Source: Syntrophus gentianae (GTDB taxonomy: Bacteria; Desulfobacterota; Syntrophia; Syntrophales; Syntrophaceae). From it: a stretch of DNA of 64,000 nucleotides. A program made the translations under genes and the position numbers. This document shows positions 45,829 to 54,498 of the stretch, in pieces. The DNA lies in the NCBI RefSeq assembly GCF_900109885.1, contig NZ_FOBS01000001.1, positions 1 through 64,000 of the forward strand, written 5' to 3'. Numbering within the stretch: the stretch's first letter is position 1; each line of letters starts with the position of its first letter. The notes beneath the pieces were generated by a model. It saw only the letters and a list, made by a program, of their open reading frames with translations. It was not told the origin of the DNA and searched no databases.

Positions 45829-47532
45829 ATGGCAACGCTCATTGTTCCAGGAGTCAATGTTAAGGCTTATTTCGATGTTCTTCCCCCACAACCGGCGCCA
45901 TCAGGAATTGTCGGCATCGCCGGCGTTGTCGACCGGCCGCCGGCAAGCGGGAAGCTGGTCGGCGTCACCAAAATTTCCGAACTTCGCGATCTTTTAGGAC
46001 CCGGATCGCTTTACAGCCTGAAGCAGGGCGTAGACGCCCTTTCCAACGGCGCCTCGGAGCTGATCGTTTCCGCCGTATCAGGCGGCAGCCCGGCAAGCCT
46101 CTCCCTGCTGAATGTCGATTCCGAACCCTGCGTCCTCCTCAAATGCCGTTTCAACCGGTCCTGGGGTACGGCCCTGGCTGCGGAAGTGCGAACGATCCTC
46201 GATGCCAACGGGACGGTCGTCCGGGTCAATCTCGACGTGATCGTCAACGGCAAGAGCGAAGAAACCTTTACGGATCTGCGGATTGCCCCCGGTGAGGCGG
46301 ATGACCTCTTCAACGTCATCAACAATTCCTCCAAGCTCCTCGTCGCCCTGGATGCGGGATTCGAGGATGACCTGCCGACAGCCGGAACCTATACCTTCGA
46401 TGTCAACGGCACGCCGATCCCGGTGCCGGTCAAGGACGGCGTCAAAACGCTTTTGAAGCTCCTTGTGGCGGAGGATGCGGACCCCAATGGCCTGAAAGCC
46501 GTTCTTTCCCTGCCCGTCACGCCGGCCAACACGGTCACGATCAAGGTTTTCAAGGGAACCGCCCTCCAGGAGGAGTTCTCCGAACTGGTCATGAACCCCG
46601 ACAGCGACAATTATTTGCCCTATGTCCTGCTGACGCGCAGCAAGCTGCTCCGTGTCACGCCGGAAAGCTCCTTCGCGGCGGGGAAGACCCTGCCGGTTGC
46701 CACCAATGGTCCTGTGACCTTCACCGACGGGACTTCTCCTTCCGTATCCGCCGTCAGTTCCGCCATTGACCTGCTGGCTGACGACACCCGCATCGATCTG
46801 GTCTGTGCGGCCATCGAACCGTCACGGACGGATGCCGACACGGCGACGATTCACCAGGCCCTCCTTTCCCATGCCGTTTCCATGTCGGACAACGGCGCGC
46901 CCCGCATCGCCTTTGGTTCGGTCACCGCCGGCGAGGCAGCCAATCTCGACAAGATCAAGGACCACGCCTCCGCGGTGCGCAACCGGCGGTTTGTCCTCGC
47001 CGCCCCGCCTCAGGCCGAGGGGCTGCTGGCGGGCATGGTCGGACGGATGGATGTGCAGGAATCCCCGACCTTCAAGACGATTCCCCTCCATGGGATGTCG
47101 GCCGCATCCTACCGGGAAAGCGAGCTGAACCGGCTGCTGGGATCGACCATCAATCTCTGCGTGGTTCAGGAACGGGCGGGACGGGGCATCGTCGTCCTCA
47201 AGGGGATCAACACCATCGGCGATCAGATTTCCGTGACGCGCGTCGCCGACAAGGCCATCCGGGAAACCAAGGCCATTGCGGAGAATTTCATCGGCATCCT
47301 CAACTCCGAAGAGGCCCGCATTGCCCTGAAACAGCAGCTGGTCGCAACCTTCCTGCGCATGGAGCGAGAGGGGGCCATCGTCCCCTCCACGGACGGCAAG
47401 GACCCGGCGTTTATCGTGGATGTCTATTCGACGCAGCAGGATTTCGCCCAGGGCATCGTCCGCATCGATATCGCGGTCCGGCCTGTTCGCGCCATCGACT
47501 ACATCTATGCGACTCTTCGCGTGAAAAACTAG
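45829..47532 (+). CDS. Contractile tail sheath protein
   Basis: 567 residues, AGGAGGGAG before ATG 45829. N-terminus IVPGVNVKAYFDVLPPQPAP is the sheath-family start (VPGVYxxE type). The C-terminal about 150 residues hold the conserved sheath core: INLCVVQERAGRGIVVLKGI, a helix with IAENFIGILNSEEARIALKQ, and the last strands VRIDIAVRPVRAIDYIYATL, which contact the tube and neighbouring subunits. A middle insert of about 200 residues is exposed in other sheaths. First gene of the cluster; expected to polymerise around the tube and drive it on contraction. Longer than Mu gpL (about 495). Confidence 0.9.
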   Translation: MATLIVPGVNVKAYFDVLPPQPAPSGIVGIAGVVDRPPASGKLVGVTKISELRDLLGPGSLYSLKQGVDALSNGASELIVSAVSGGSPASLSLLNVDSEPCVLLKCRFNRSWGTALAAEVRTILDANGTVVRVNLDVIVNGKSEETFTDLRIAPGEADDLFNVINNSSKLLVALDAGFEDDLPTAGTYTFDVNGTPIPVPVKDGVKTLLKLLVAEDADPNGLKAVLSLPVTPANTVTIKVFKGTALQEEFSELVMNPDSDNYLPYVLLTRSKLLRVTPESSFAAGKTLPVATNGPVTFTDGTSPSVSAVSSAIDLLADDTRIDLVCAAIEPSRTDADTATIHQALLSHAVSMSDNGAPRIAFGSVTAGEAANLDKIKDHASAVRNRRFVLAAPPQAEGLLAGMVGRMDVQESPTFKTIPLHGMSAASYRESELNRLLGSTINLCVVQERAGRGIVVLKGINTIGDQISVTRVADKAIRETKAIAENFIGILNSEEARIALKQQLVATFLRMEREGAIVPSTDGKDPAFIVDVYSTQQDFAQGIVRIDIAVRPVRAIDYIYATLRVKN

Positions 47533-47550
47533 GAATAAAAGGAGATTTCT

Positions 47551-47940
47551 ATGCCTACACTCTTTGCAGCCAACGAAAGCGTCGTGCTCATCAACGGCCA
47601 GGCGATCGAAGGCGTTCAGGCGATCGAATATCGCAATGTCCAGCAGCGGGAAAATGTCTTTGCCGTGGGAAACGCCGAACGTATCGGCCAGATCGCCGGA
47701 CCGATGTGGGTCGAAGGCCGGATCAAGGTCAACTCGACGGCGCCGTCGATCAACGCCATTTCGGGCGATACGGTCTTTCAGGTAACCGCCCAGCTCAAGC
47801 ACGGCGCGACCAGCATGACGTTGTCCTTCGACGATTGTTACCTGACGGAAAAAACGTTCGAGATGGGCGTGGGAAGCGTGGGAAGCTCCGTGTACACCTT
47901 CAGTGCGACCCGCATCCGCGAGGAAATCGCCTCCTCTTAG
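47551..47940 (+). CDS. Tail tube protein
   Basis: 129 residues, AAAGGAGA before ATG 47551 and only 18 bases after the sheath gene. The size, position directly after the sheath and beta-rich pattern (IEGVQAIEYRNVQQRENVFAVG, TSMTLSFDDCYLTEKTF, GSSVYTFSATRIRE) fit the Hcp/tube fold. Only one tube gene is present, whereas antifeeding-prophage/PVC systems have two or three. Confidence 0.75.
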   Translation: MPTLFAANESVVLINGQAIEGVQAIEYRNVQQRENVFAVGNAERIGQIAGPMWVEGRIKVNSTAPSINAISGDTVFQVTAQLKHGATSMTLSFDDCYLTEKTFEMGVGSVGSSVYTFSATRIREEIASS

Positions 47941-47970
47941 TTTTTTAGGCTTTTTGGCAGGAGGGAAGAC

Positions 47971-49431
47971 ATGCCGCTGATTTTCGCACCGGAATCCGGC
48001 GAAGCGATTATTGGATCGGAACGGATCTCCTTTGTTCCCCTTGGCGATGACGGATCGATCCGGATAGAGGGCCGTCCCGGTTCGATCATCCGTCCGCTTT
48101 GCTTCGGAGAACGGACCCGACTTCTGATCGACGCCCTGCAAGCCGACGATCCCCTTGCCTTCTGCTCCGATCTTCTGGTCCATGCGGCAACGAATTCCCC
48201 GGCTGCTGCCCTCTCGCCCGGGGTAAAAGTGCTGGCCCTGATGCTTGCCGGGGGTAATATCGAGGCTCCCTCCCTTTCCCGGACCGTCGCCGTCGTTGCC
48301 GAGGCGACGGGATGGCCACCGGAAATCATCAATGCAAAAACAGCCATCGAAATTGACCGGATGGCCTTCGATCTTACCACGCTGAATCCGGGCTGGAACA
48401 GGATCGTCTTTCCCCGACAGGGAGCGGACGATGCGGAGGCGATCATCAGTGAACTGGTAACCGATTTACTGAACCGGACCGATGAGGCCATGATCCGGCT
48501 TGTAGAAGAGGGCATAACCCAAACCGCAGACCCCGAAGGAAGAGAAAGAGCTATTCGGATGAGAGAAAGGGAAGGTCAGCCTGCGCCGGCCGATTTTCCC
48601 TCGGATCAATTCGCGGGCGTTTCACGGATACCGGCGGCACATCCGGGACAATCCTCGTCTCGCTCTCTAACCGGCGGGAACGTTTTTCCCCCGGAGCCCC
48701 ATGAAAAGTCTCTGTCCGTTCATTCATCTGCAACTCCACATTCCGTTCGCCTGAGCAGGCAAAGCGTTGATTCCCAGGATTTTGCTTTGCGCCGGCATCG
48801 CGAGCCTTTTGAAGAAAGGGGACTCCCCGGACGAACCAACATGGAAAGCGCCGGAGGTTTCGTTGGGGATAGCCGGGAGGATGCTTTGTCCCCATCTGCA
48901 GGAAAAATTCCCGGCAGGGGGATATTTGCGGTAGAGGCCAAGGATAACGGACCGGATGTTCAACGGACGGACAGGAGAGGATTCGCTCCCCCGGCAGCAG
49001 CCCTCCGGACCGAAGGGGTGTCGGCAACTGGAGTGTTGGACAGAAATCCGCTGCAACGGGCGGAATTCGAAACTGTCCCAAAAGAGAACGGCCTTAAACC
49101 GGAGAGTCGGGGTCTTTCCCGGCCAGCCCCCCCTGCTTCCGGAAATCAAACGGGGGCAGGTAGAGAGCAGGAAGGGTTCCCGGATGGGAACAGGGAAGAA
49201 AAGGGAAGTTACGCCGGCTTAGCGACGGAGAGATTCTCCCCTTCCATGGGTTCCCAGGGAATTCTCAAAACGCCTGTCGCCGGTTCAGCCCCTCTTTCTT
49301 TCTATGCCGAGACAGATCGGGATCGGGGAAAGGATATCCTCTCCTCCCTGGATGACCTGGACCTGGCAGCCCTGGCCGACGAAATCGGCCGCCTGCTCGC
49401 TGCGGAAGCGGATCTGCGGGGGATTGACTGA
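47971..49431 (+). CDS. Cluster protein of unknown function with a disordered middle, in the tape-measure/chaperone position
   Basis: 486 residues, GGAGGGA before the ATG. Residues about 1-195 look folded (LIFAPESGEAIIGSERISFVPL, CFGERTRLLIDALQADD). Residues about 200-455 are low in hydrophobics and rich in Arg, Gly, Ser, Pro and Glu, most likely disordered. The last about 25 residues return to a helix (DLDLAALADEIGRLLAAEA). In Mu the place after the tube holds the tail assembly chaperone and the tape measure; this protein fits neither by sequence and lacks the long helical stretches of a tape measure. It may be a chaperone or a tube-lumen protein. Its stop overlaps the next start (TGATG). Confidence 0.6.
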   Translation: MPLIFAPESGEAIIGSERISFVPLGDDGSIRIEGRPGSIIRPLCFGERTRLLIDALQADDPLAFCSDLLVHAATNSPAAALSPGVKVLALMLAGGNIEAPSLSRTVAVVAEATGWPPEIINAKTAIEIDRMAFDLTTLNPGWNRIVFPRQGADDAEAIISELVTDLLNRTDEAMIRLVEEGITQTADPEGRERAIRMREREGQPAPADFPSDQFAGVSRIPAAHPGQSSSRSLTGGNVFPPEPHEKSLSVHSSATPHSVRLSRQSVDSQDFALRRHREPFEERGLPGRTNMESAGGFVGDSREDALSPSAGKIPGRGIFAVEAKDNGPDVQRTDRRGFAPPAAALRTEGVSATGVLDRNPLQRAEFETVPKENGLKPESRGLSRPAPPASGNQTGAGREQEGFPDGNREEKGSYAGLATERFSPSMGSQGILKTPVAGSAPLSFYAETDRDRGKDILSSLDDLDLAALADEIGRLLAAEADLRGID

Positions 49432-50102
49432 TGCCGGACACCGCCCCTTCAAGACCCGTCCCGCTGCTCGGGGAGATTTCTCTCGACTATGTGCAGCATA
49501 TCGAACACCACATTGAAGGCGGCTATCTCTCCAGCGTCATCCCCGGCCTCGAGGGGGAGCTGCAGCAGCGGGTCGCCCGCCCGTCTCATCGCGTGACCAT
49601 CCGGGGCCTGCTCTACGGAGATTCCGCCGCGGATTCGCTCTCTTCGCTCCAGGAGGCGGCGCAGAACGGAGAGGAACTGACCTTCTCGGCGGACATCACC
49701 TCCGCCCTGGACATCCAGGATGTGGTCATCGACGGGTTTTTCTGCGCCCAGGAAGTGGCCACGCCCGGCCGGTATTCCTATGAGATCCGTCTGGTGGAGA
49801 GTCCCCCGCTGCCCCCGCCGGCGCAGATTTCCGGTTTCGGCGGGCTGGACGATTTCGGTCTGGGCGACCTGGGCTTCGACACGGACATCATGGGGGACCT
49901 GACGGATCTGGCGGGAGACCTCTCCGGCGCCCTGGAAGACGCCCTGGGCGTGCTGGATGCCCTCGGCGGCCTGGCCGGTCTGGACGGACTGAGTGTCGGC
50001 GGAATTCTGCAGCCCATGCAGGATGCGGGCAACAGCGTTTCACTGCTGGCATCGGACTTCAAGGATTCCCTGTCCTCCCTGGGCGACCTCTTCCGCAGGT
50101 AG
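49431..50102 (+). CDS. Baseplate protein resembling Mu gpN/DNA-circularisation N-terminal domain
   Basis: 223 residues. LLGEISLDYVQHIEHHIEGG, SHRVTIRGLLYGDSAADSL, FSADITSALDIQDVVIDGFF and ATPGRYSYEIRLVES make up the phage DNA-circularisation/gpN-type domain, which in contractile tails bridges tube end and hub. The C-terminal about 80 residues are Gly/Asp/Leu-rich (GLGDLGFDTDIMGDLTDLAG) and probably disordered or helical. Coupled to the previous gene by a one-base overlap. Confidence 0.65.
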   Translation: MPDTAPSRPVPLLGEISLDYVQHIEHHIEGGYLSSVIPGLEGELQQRVARPSHRVTIRGLLYGDSAADSLSSLQEAAQNGEELTFSADITSALDIQDVVIDGFFCAQEVATPGRYSYEIRLVESPPLPPPAQISGFGGLDDFGLGDLGFDTDIMGDLTDLAGDLSGALEDALGVLDALGGLAGLDGLSVGGILQPMQDAGNSVSLLASDFKDSLSSLGDLFRR

Positions 50103-50218
50103 GGGAAGACGACAAAGACGTATACCGGGGCGTTGAGCAACAGATAGAAACGCCGGCGACAAGGGCGTATTCTCATGGATCTTAAATGACGGCAAAGGAA
50201 GGTTGAAGGCGGAAGCAG
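50103..50218. other. Longest spacer inside the tail cluster
   Basis: 116 bases without a gene in an otherwise tightly packed cluster. It ends with a modest purine-rich stretch before the hub gene. No promoter or terminator hairpin was recognised. Confidence 0.3.
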
Positions 50219-51223
50219 ATGACATTTCCCGTGGGCATATCCCTGACGTTGGGCAATAATCGCTACGATTCGCATGTGCGGCGGCTCCGCGTCAGTTTGT
50301 CCCTTCTTCCCGGCGTGAACAGCGCCATCGCCGTCCTGCCGTCATCCGTCTCCTTTTCCGCCGCGACGGGCGAGAATGCGATCGTTGAGTTGACTGCGGG
50401 AGATACGACGGAAACGGTTCTCACGGGAACGGTCAAGGCGATCGAGCGGTCTTTGACGGCCATCACGGTGACTTTGAGCGACGGGTCCGCCGATCTGCAC
50501 GCCTATCGGCCGGCCACGACCTACGAAGGACAGACCAGCGGGCAGATCCTCCAGGCCCTGGCGGGCGATGCCGGCCTGTCGACGGGGCGGATCGATGCCA
50601 GCCTCGATCTGGCGGCCTACGTCGCCGAACAGAACCGGACGGCGGGCGAACATGCGGCCCTCCTGGCGCGGCTGTCGGGCTGCCTGGCCTATGTCAACTG
50701 CGACAACGAGCTGGCCGCGCCGAAGATCAGCGATTCCGCCGACGGGGCCCTGCGCTACGGACGGGATATTCTGGTCTATCAGGTTCAGGAACGGAAGAAA
50801 GACCGGCCGGATTGCGTGGCGATCGGCAACGGCCCGGCCGGATCGGGAAGCGCCCCCGATGTTCTTCGCCAGACGGTTGCCACCCTGCCGTCCAATGCGC
50901 AGTCACCCGGGGCGACGACACGCTGGCAGCCTTATGCCTTTCTGCGGACGCCGTCGGCGGCTTCCGATGCCGGCGACGCCCTAAACGGCGAAGAGGGCCG
51001 GAGACTTTCCCGTGCTGAAGGGCACTGCCTGCTCAGTCCCCAGCTTCGCCTCGGTTCCGTCCTGGAGATTTCCGATTCGCCGGACGGGTTAAGCTCCGGC
51101 CCCTGGATTGTGACCGGCATTCTTCACGAGGTGCACCCCTCCGGCCGCAGCCGGACGACTTTCCGGGGTGAATCCGCAGGAGGGAGCGGCGGATTGGACG
51201 GCCTTGCCGGAGGGTTACTGTAA
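50219..51223 (+). CDS. Tail hub protein, gpD/gp27/VgrG N-terminal-like
   Basis: 334 residues. The N-terminal about 90 residues are beta-rich, with RRLRVSLSLLPGVNSAIAVLP and ENAIVELTAGDTTETVLTGTV. The centre carries TSGQILQALAGDAGL and RTAGEHAALLARLSGCLAYV, as in late control D proteins (Mu gpP and VgrG N-terminus), which form the trimeric hub holding the spike. The C-terminal CLLSPQLRLGSVLEIS ... IVTGILHEVHPSGRSRTTF is the closing hub domain. It is followed directly by the spike (stop 51223, start 51225). Confidence 0.8.
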   Translation: MTFPVGISLTLGNNRYDSHVRRLRVSLSLLPGVNSAIAVLPSSVSFSAATGENAIVELTAGDTTETVLTGTVKAIERSLTAITVTLSDGSADLHAYRPATTYEGQTSGQILQALAGDAGLSTGRIDASLDLAAYVAEQNRTAGEHAALLARLSGCLAYVNCDNELAAPKISDSADGALRYGRDILVYQVQERKKDRPDCVAIGNGPAGSGSAPDVLRQTVATLPSNAQSPGATTRWQPYAFLRTPSAASDAGDALNGEEGRRLSRAEGHCLLSPQLRLGSVLEISDSPDGLSSGPWIVTGILHEVHPSGRSRTTFRGESAGGSGGLDGLAGGLL

Positions 51224-51224
51224 C

Positions 51225-51884
51225 ATGAGCGCCATCCTCTACGACAGCATCGCCCGGATTGCCCGCCACGAGGCGAATGCCCGGGCCATCGCCGGAATCG
51301 GCGTCGTCACCCAGGCTTACGGCGCCGACAGCAGCACAAAAGATTATGCCGTGGATGTCAAGATGCGCGATACGGGCATCCTGCTACCCCGGGTCCCCAT
51401 CGCCGTCAATGCCACGGGATTTGCCGCCCTGCCGGCGGTGAACGATCTGGTGGTCGTCCTCTTCGTCAACGGGGACATGAACGGAGGGGTCGTCGTCGGC
51501 CGGCTCTATTCCCCGGACCTGGAGCCGCCCGAGAATGCCGACGGCCAGATCGTCCTTCGCCTGCCGCCGGGCGACAGCGACCCGAAAATCAACCTGGAGC
51601 TGAAATGGGATCCGCCTTCTCTCTCGCTCAAGGTGGACAGCGACGTGGCCATTGAATGCGTAAAGGACAAGGTTGAGGTAAAAGTCGGCGATCTCAAGGC
51701 GACCCTGACCTCTGCCGGCGGCGGCCGGGCGGAAATCGCCGCCGGGGGATCGACCCTGACGCTGAAAAAGGATGGGGAAATCTCCATCTCCTCCCAGGGC
51801 GACCTGAAACTCAGTGGGGTCAATATCGAGATTGCGGCCCAGGGGAGCATGAAAATCAAAGGGGCAAAGGTGGATATCAACTAA
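51225..51884 (+). CDS. Central spike protein, gpV/gp45/VgrG C-terminal-like
   Basis: 219 residues from ATG 51225; an in-frame start at 51168 lies inside the hub gene and is not used. The first about 110 residues form an OB-like fold (VVTQAYGADSSTKDYAVDVKM, NDLVVVLFVNGDMNGGVVVGRLY). The rest is a repeating beta-helix (VAIECVKDKVEVKVGDLKAT, SISSQGDLKLSGVNIEIAAQ), typical of the needle-like spike trimer that pierces the target membrane. Overlaps the PAAR gene by one base. Confidence 0.85.
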   Translation: MSAILYDSIARIARHEANARAIAGIGVVTQAYGADSSTKDYAVDVKMRDTGILLPRVPIAVNATGFAALPAVNDLVVVLFVNGDMNGGVVVGRLYSPDLEPPENADGQIVLRLPPGDSDPKINLELKWDPPSLSLKVDSDVAIECVKDKVEVKVGDLKATLTSAGGGRAEIAAGGSTLTLKKDGEISISSQGDLKLSGVNIEIAAQGSMKIKGAKVDIN

Positions 51885-52282
51885 TGGGAATGCCGGCAGC
51901 AAACGCACAGAGTATGGCCGTAGCCGTGGATACGCACATCGTCATGGTTCCGTCCCCGGGAGGACCGGTACCGACGCCGCTGCCCCATGCCTTCAACGGC
52001 ACGGTAAACGGCGGGACGATTGCGACGGTCTCCATCGGCGGACAGCCCGCAGCCGTGAAGGGGTCGACGGCCACGAATTCGCCGTCCCATCTTCCCACGC
52101 CTCCAGGGACGGGGTTTCAGAAGCCCCCGGCCAATTCAGGCGAGGTCTTTCTGGGAAGCGCCACCGTCTTTATCGGGGGGAAGGCGGCGGCACGAAGCGG
52201 CGACAGCGTGAAAACCTGCAACGATCCCTCCGATCTGCCCGTCGGTCAGATTGTCGCCGCCGGGACGGTATTTATCGGCTGA
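51884..52282 (+). CDS. PAAR-like spike-tip protein (DUF4150 type)
   Basis: 132 residues. VPSPGGPVPTPLPHAF, GQPAAVKGSTATNSPSH, GEVFLGSATVFIGGKAAARSGD and ILVAAGTVFIG-type ending form the repeated turns of a PAAR cone with His/Cys residues for metal. PAAR proteins cap the spike of type VI and extracellular contractile injection systems and can carry effectors. A separate PAAR gene is not part of the Mu tail and favours an injection function. No effector domain is fused here. Confidence 0.85.
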   Translation: MGMPAANAQSMAVAVDTHIVMVPSPGGPVPTPLPHAFNGTVNGGTIATVSIGGQPAAVKGSTATNSPSHLPTPPGTGFQKPPANSGEVFLGSATVFIGGKAAARSGDSVKTCNDPSDLPVGQIVAAGTVFIG

Positions 52283-52313
52283 ACTTAGAAAAGGGAAAGG
52301 CGAACTGCGAAAA

Positions 52314-52778
52314 ATGAAGGATATGCTCGGCAAGGACATCTGTGTCCTCCCTTATATGACCGCCCATGACGCGGCGGAAGTCGACTTTGCCGTCGTCAGC
52401 AGGCCCGACACCTCCAGGAAGGCCCCTAGCGGGTCCTCCCTGGACGATATCGCCGTCGTGGAGGAACGGCGCAATCTCGCCCAGGCGATCATCCTGCGGC
52501 TCCTGACGCCCAAAGGCTCCCTGGCATCCCTGGGACATGCCGCCTACGGCTCCCGCCTGACCGAACTCATCGGAAGGCCGAAGACAAAGGCCATCCGTAA
52601 TCTGTGCCGCCTGTACGTCCTGGAAACGCTGGCCCAGGAGCCCCGGATCGAACCGAAGGCGGTCTCCTTCCAGTTTGACGAGACGGCGGAATCGATCGAC
52701 AACCTGGTCTTCACCTGCCAGGTGAAACCCCTGAACAGCCAGGACCCCCTCGCCATTTCTCTTGAGGTATCCCTATGA
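52314..52778 (+). CDS. Baseplate wedge protein, gp25/GPW family
   Basis: 154 residues from ATG 52314; an in-frame start at 52251 lies inside the PAAR gene. The core ERRNLAQAIILRLLTPKGSLASLGHAAYGSRLTELIG and KAIRNLCRLYVLETLAQEP is the typical gp25 signature. It joins sheath initiation to the wedge. It overlaps the next gene by 4 bases. Confidence 0.88.
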   Translation: MKDMLGKDICVLPYMTAHDAAEVDFAVVSRPDTSRKAPSGSSLDDIAVVEERRNLAQAIILRLLTPKGSLASLGHAAYGSRLTELIGRPKTKAIRNLCRLYVLETLAQEPRIEPKAVSFQFDETAESIDNLVFTCQVKPLNSQDPLAISLEVSL

Positions 52779-54496
52779 GTTTTCTGCCCCGTACGTACGA
52801 AGAGATTGTCCGCGACCTTTTGACCACCCTGACCTCGGGAACTGTCCGGGAGCAGGTCAAGGTCCTGGATACCGGTGGACAGCGCGTTACGGAAAAGCTT
52901 TCCTCCCGTCCCGTGCGACGCGTTTCCTTTGTGGAAGAAATCCGGACCGATGAGCAGGGGAAAAAGACGAAGATCCGTTATACGGCGGCCGACTACGAAC
53001 TCATCGCCTCCGACGGCTCGGAAAGCAATCTCGACACGATCCGTTTTCGTAAGGGAAAGCAGCAGCCGGACATGGCTTCGACCCTCTCGGTCAACTACTA
53101 CCCCGTCTCGGCCGAGTCGACGCCGCTGACGGATCTCAATGTCGGCTCCGTTGTCCGCACCCTGATGGAAACCTTCGCCCGGGAGCTGGCCCTGAGCGAT
53201 CTGTCCCTCGACTACATCTACAAGTCCGGCTACCTCGAAACCGCCACCGGCCCTTCCCTGGACAAGGTGGTCGCCCTGATGGGCGTTCAGAGGCTGCCGG
53301 CGGGATATCCAACCGTCAAGGTCCGTTTTTCCCGCAACGCCGCCAGTCCCGGCCAGATCACGATCCCCGCCGACACGGCCATCGTCGACGCCAAGAACAA
53401 CCGCTACCTGACCCTGGAGGCCCTCGTTCTCGAACCCTATGAGAGCAGCCGCGAGGTCCTGGCCGCCGGAGAAAAACCGGGAACGGGAGAGGTCGCCGCC
53501 GGAGAACTCAACCGTCTCGAAACCATCATCGCGGGCATCGCGGAAGTGACCAATGTCAAGGAATCCTCCAAGAGCAGCGCCGCCGAAAGCGACGAAGACC
53601 TGCGCCGCCGGGCTGCCGGTGCGCTCCACGGGGTGATGCGCGGCACGGTCAACGCCCTGCAGTACGGGCTCCTGAACATCCCGGGCGTCAAAAGCGTCAA
53701 TGTCGTGGAATTTCCCAACGACATCGCCGGCGAAGTGCGGGTGGAGGTCTCCTACAGTGAAGATACGCCGGAGGTGCGCAAACTGGTGGACGATCGGATC
53801 GGGGAACTCCGTCCCGCGGGCATCCGGGTTATTTCGGGCGAAGCGGCGAAAAAGCCCCTGGAGGTGCAGATCGACCTGACCTTGACGGGCAAGGGCGTTT
53901 CGCAGTCTGAACTGGGCGCCCTCAAGACCTCCACGGAGACGGCCATCGCAAAATACCTGGCAGATCTCCCCCCCGGCGGTTCCGCGCGTCAGGCCCGCAT
54001 GTCGGCCCTTCTCCTCGCCGACGCGAGGATCGCCGACGCCAAAGTGCGGCTGATCGTCCCGGGCAAGGAGGCGCAGGAGAATCTTTCCCTGGAAAGCAAT
54101 GAAGTCTTCGAGGTCAAGAAGCCCTTTACCTTTGCCCAGGTCGTCGCCGAAGAGCAGGCCGCAGCGCAGGCGGTCAGCAGCAAGGCGACCTTCTACCTGC
54201 CGCTCCACCTGGTTGCAGGCGTCACCGAGGCCCAGGCGCAGAGCGCCCTCGAGACCGCGCTGACGGCCTATCTCGCGAGCCGGGGTCCCTCGGCGCCGGT
54301 TTCCGTCGATACTCTGGCTGCTTCGATCCGGGACGATTCGCGGTATGCCCTGGTGCGGGATGAGGCCACGATCACGATCGAAAAGGGCGACACCTTTATG
54401 CAACTGGCCGACGCCCAGGGCCAGTATGTCCCCGCTGCCGGGGAAACAATGGAAAAACAGGCCGTTAACCTGGATATCCGGGAGGGAGGCGTCTGA
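52775..54496 (+). CDS. Baseplate J-family wedge protein
   Basis: 573 residues. PRTYEEIVRDLLTTLTSG at the start, VGSVVRTLMETFARELALSDLSLDYIYKSGYLETATG and VALMGVQRLPAGYPTVKVRFSR, VPADTA-like IPADTAIVDA, and ESDEDLRRRAAGALHGVMRGTVNALQYGLLNIPGVKSVNVVE are the Baseplate_J hallmarks (Mu gp47/T4 gp6). The C-terminus adds about 150 residues beyond the core. A single J gene is present where Afp/PVC systems have two. Strong signal. Confidence 0.92.
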   Translation: MSFLPRTYEEIVRDLLTTLTSGTVREQVKVLDTGGQRVTEKLSSRPVRRVSFVEEIRTDEQGKKTKIRYTAADYELIASDGSESNLDTIRFRKGKQQPDMASTLSVNYYPVSAESTPLTDLNVGSVVRTLMETFARELALSDLSLDYIYKSGYLETATGPSLDKVVALMGVQRLPAGYPTVKVRFSRNAASPGQITIPADTAIVDAKNNRYLTLEALVLEPYESSREVLAAGEKPGTGEVAAGELNRLETIIAGIAEVTNVKESSKSSAAESDEDLRRRAAGALHGVMRGTVNALQYGLLNIPGVKSVNVVEFPNDIAGEVRVEVSYSEDTPEVRKLVDDRIGELRPAGIRVISGEAAKKPLEVQIDLTLTGKGVSQSELGALKTSTETAIAKYLADLPPGGSARQARMSALLLADARIADAKVRLIVPGKEAQENLSLESNEVFEVKKPFTFAQVVAEEQAAAQAVSSKATFYLPLHLVAGVTEAQAQSALETALTAYLASRGPSAPVSVDTLAASIRDDSRYALVRDEATITIEKGDTFMQLADAQGQYVPAAGETMEKQAVNLDIREGGV

Positions 54497-54498
54497 AA

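Noticed and set aside
52544-54403. Long minus-strand open frame of 619 codons opposite the baseplate J gene
   Set aside because: It is the complement of a gene with unmistakable Baseplate_J motifs; the high-GC third positions keep the opposite frame open. No ribosome binding site or domain.
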